A stretch of 5,811 bases of DNA from Chloroflexota bacterium. Its GTDB lineage: Bacteria; Chloroflexota; Limnocylindria; Limnocylindrales; CSP1-4. Every line of letters begins with the position of its first letter. The first letter of the stretch is position 1. The notes under the pieces are model-generated. The model made no database searches. It had not been told where the DNA came from and was given only the letters and a program-made list of their open reading frames with translations. Positions 5,797 through 5,811 of this stretch are shown one piece after another. Location of the stretch: the NCBI GenBank assembly GCA_003157175.1, contig PMIQ01000224.1, positions 17,860-23,670 on the forward strand, given 5' to 3'. The position numbers were made by a program, and so were the translations under genes.

Positions 5797-5811
5797 AAAG
5801 CCCTTCGCAAA

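Noticed and set aside
5448..5810. Minus-strand frame of 120 codons at the right edge
   Set aside because: It is an Arg-rich shadow of the spermidine-synthase-like frame and the adjacent GC-rich hairpins, without motif or ribosome-binding site.
1..5811. Mobile element, CRISPR array, tRNA or defence system
   Set aside because: No transposase, integrase, regular spaced repeats, cloverleaf with CCA end or known defence domain could be found on either strand.

Overview
The window is a GC-rich bacterial chromosome segment. It shows strong G/C bias at third codon positions, long antisense shadow frames, and GTG or TTG alternatives upstream of true starts. It carries three complete minus-strand genes and one short plus-strand gene remnant. 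The organism is probably a free-living high-GC bacterium of the Chloroflexota or Actinomycetota type. This rests on codon bias, the zinc-ribbon/anchor/Kelch architecture and the style of the two metabolic enzymes, and it is an inference only. No insertion sequence, phage gene, CRISPR array, tRNA or rRNA is visible.

Layout. Positions 1-165 hold no gene, only a two-copy 11-bp tandem repeat. Positions 166-1719 (minus) encode a 517-residue membrane-anchored protein: a cytoplasmic four-cysteine zinc ribbon, one transmembrane helix, a Pro/Thr/Ser-rich stalk and a seven-bladed Kelch propeller. Positions 1720-1954 are intergenic and contain a cluster of GC-rich hairpins. Positions 1955-3256 (minus) encode a class III PLP-dependent aminotransferase read from a GTG start with a good Shine-Dalgarno. 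Positions 3257-3421 are intergenic with a candidate internal promoter. Positions 3422-4996 (minus) encode an aldehyde dehydrogenase of the 1-pyrroline-5-carboxylate (glutamate semialdehyde) dehydrogenase type. Positions 5127-5636 (plus) encode only the C-terminal half of a spermidine-synthase-like domain and look like a decayed or truncated gene. Hairpins follow directly after its stop. At the right edge a TATAGT box and nested hairpins suggest the promoter and structured leader of a transcription unit beyond the window.

How the genes work together. The dehydrogenase and aminotransferase lie in the same direction and form a plausible two-step catabolic pair. An omega-amino acid such as ornithine or 4-aminobutyrate would be transaminated to a semialdehyde, which the dehydrogenase would oxidise with NAD(P)+ to glutamate or a related carboxylate. 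If the dehydrogenase is indeed P5C-type, ornithine to glutamate is the favoured route. The Kelch protein lies downstream but behind its own ribosome-binding site and a hairpin-rich gap, so a functional link is not demonstrated. The part most worth a second look is the Kelch surface protein, followed by the truncated spermidine synthase domain and the structured leader at the right edge. I see no convincing new multi-gene system.
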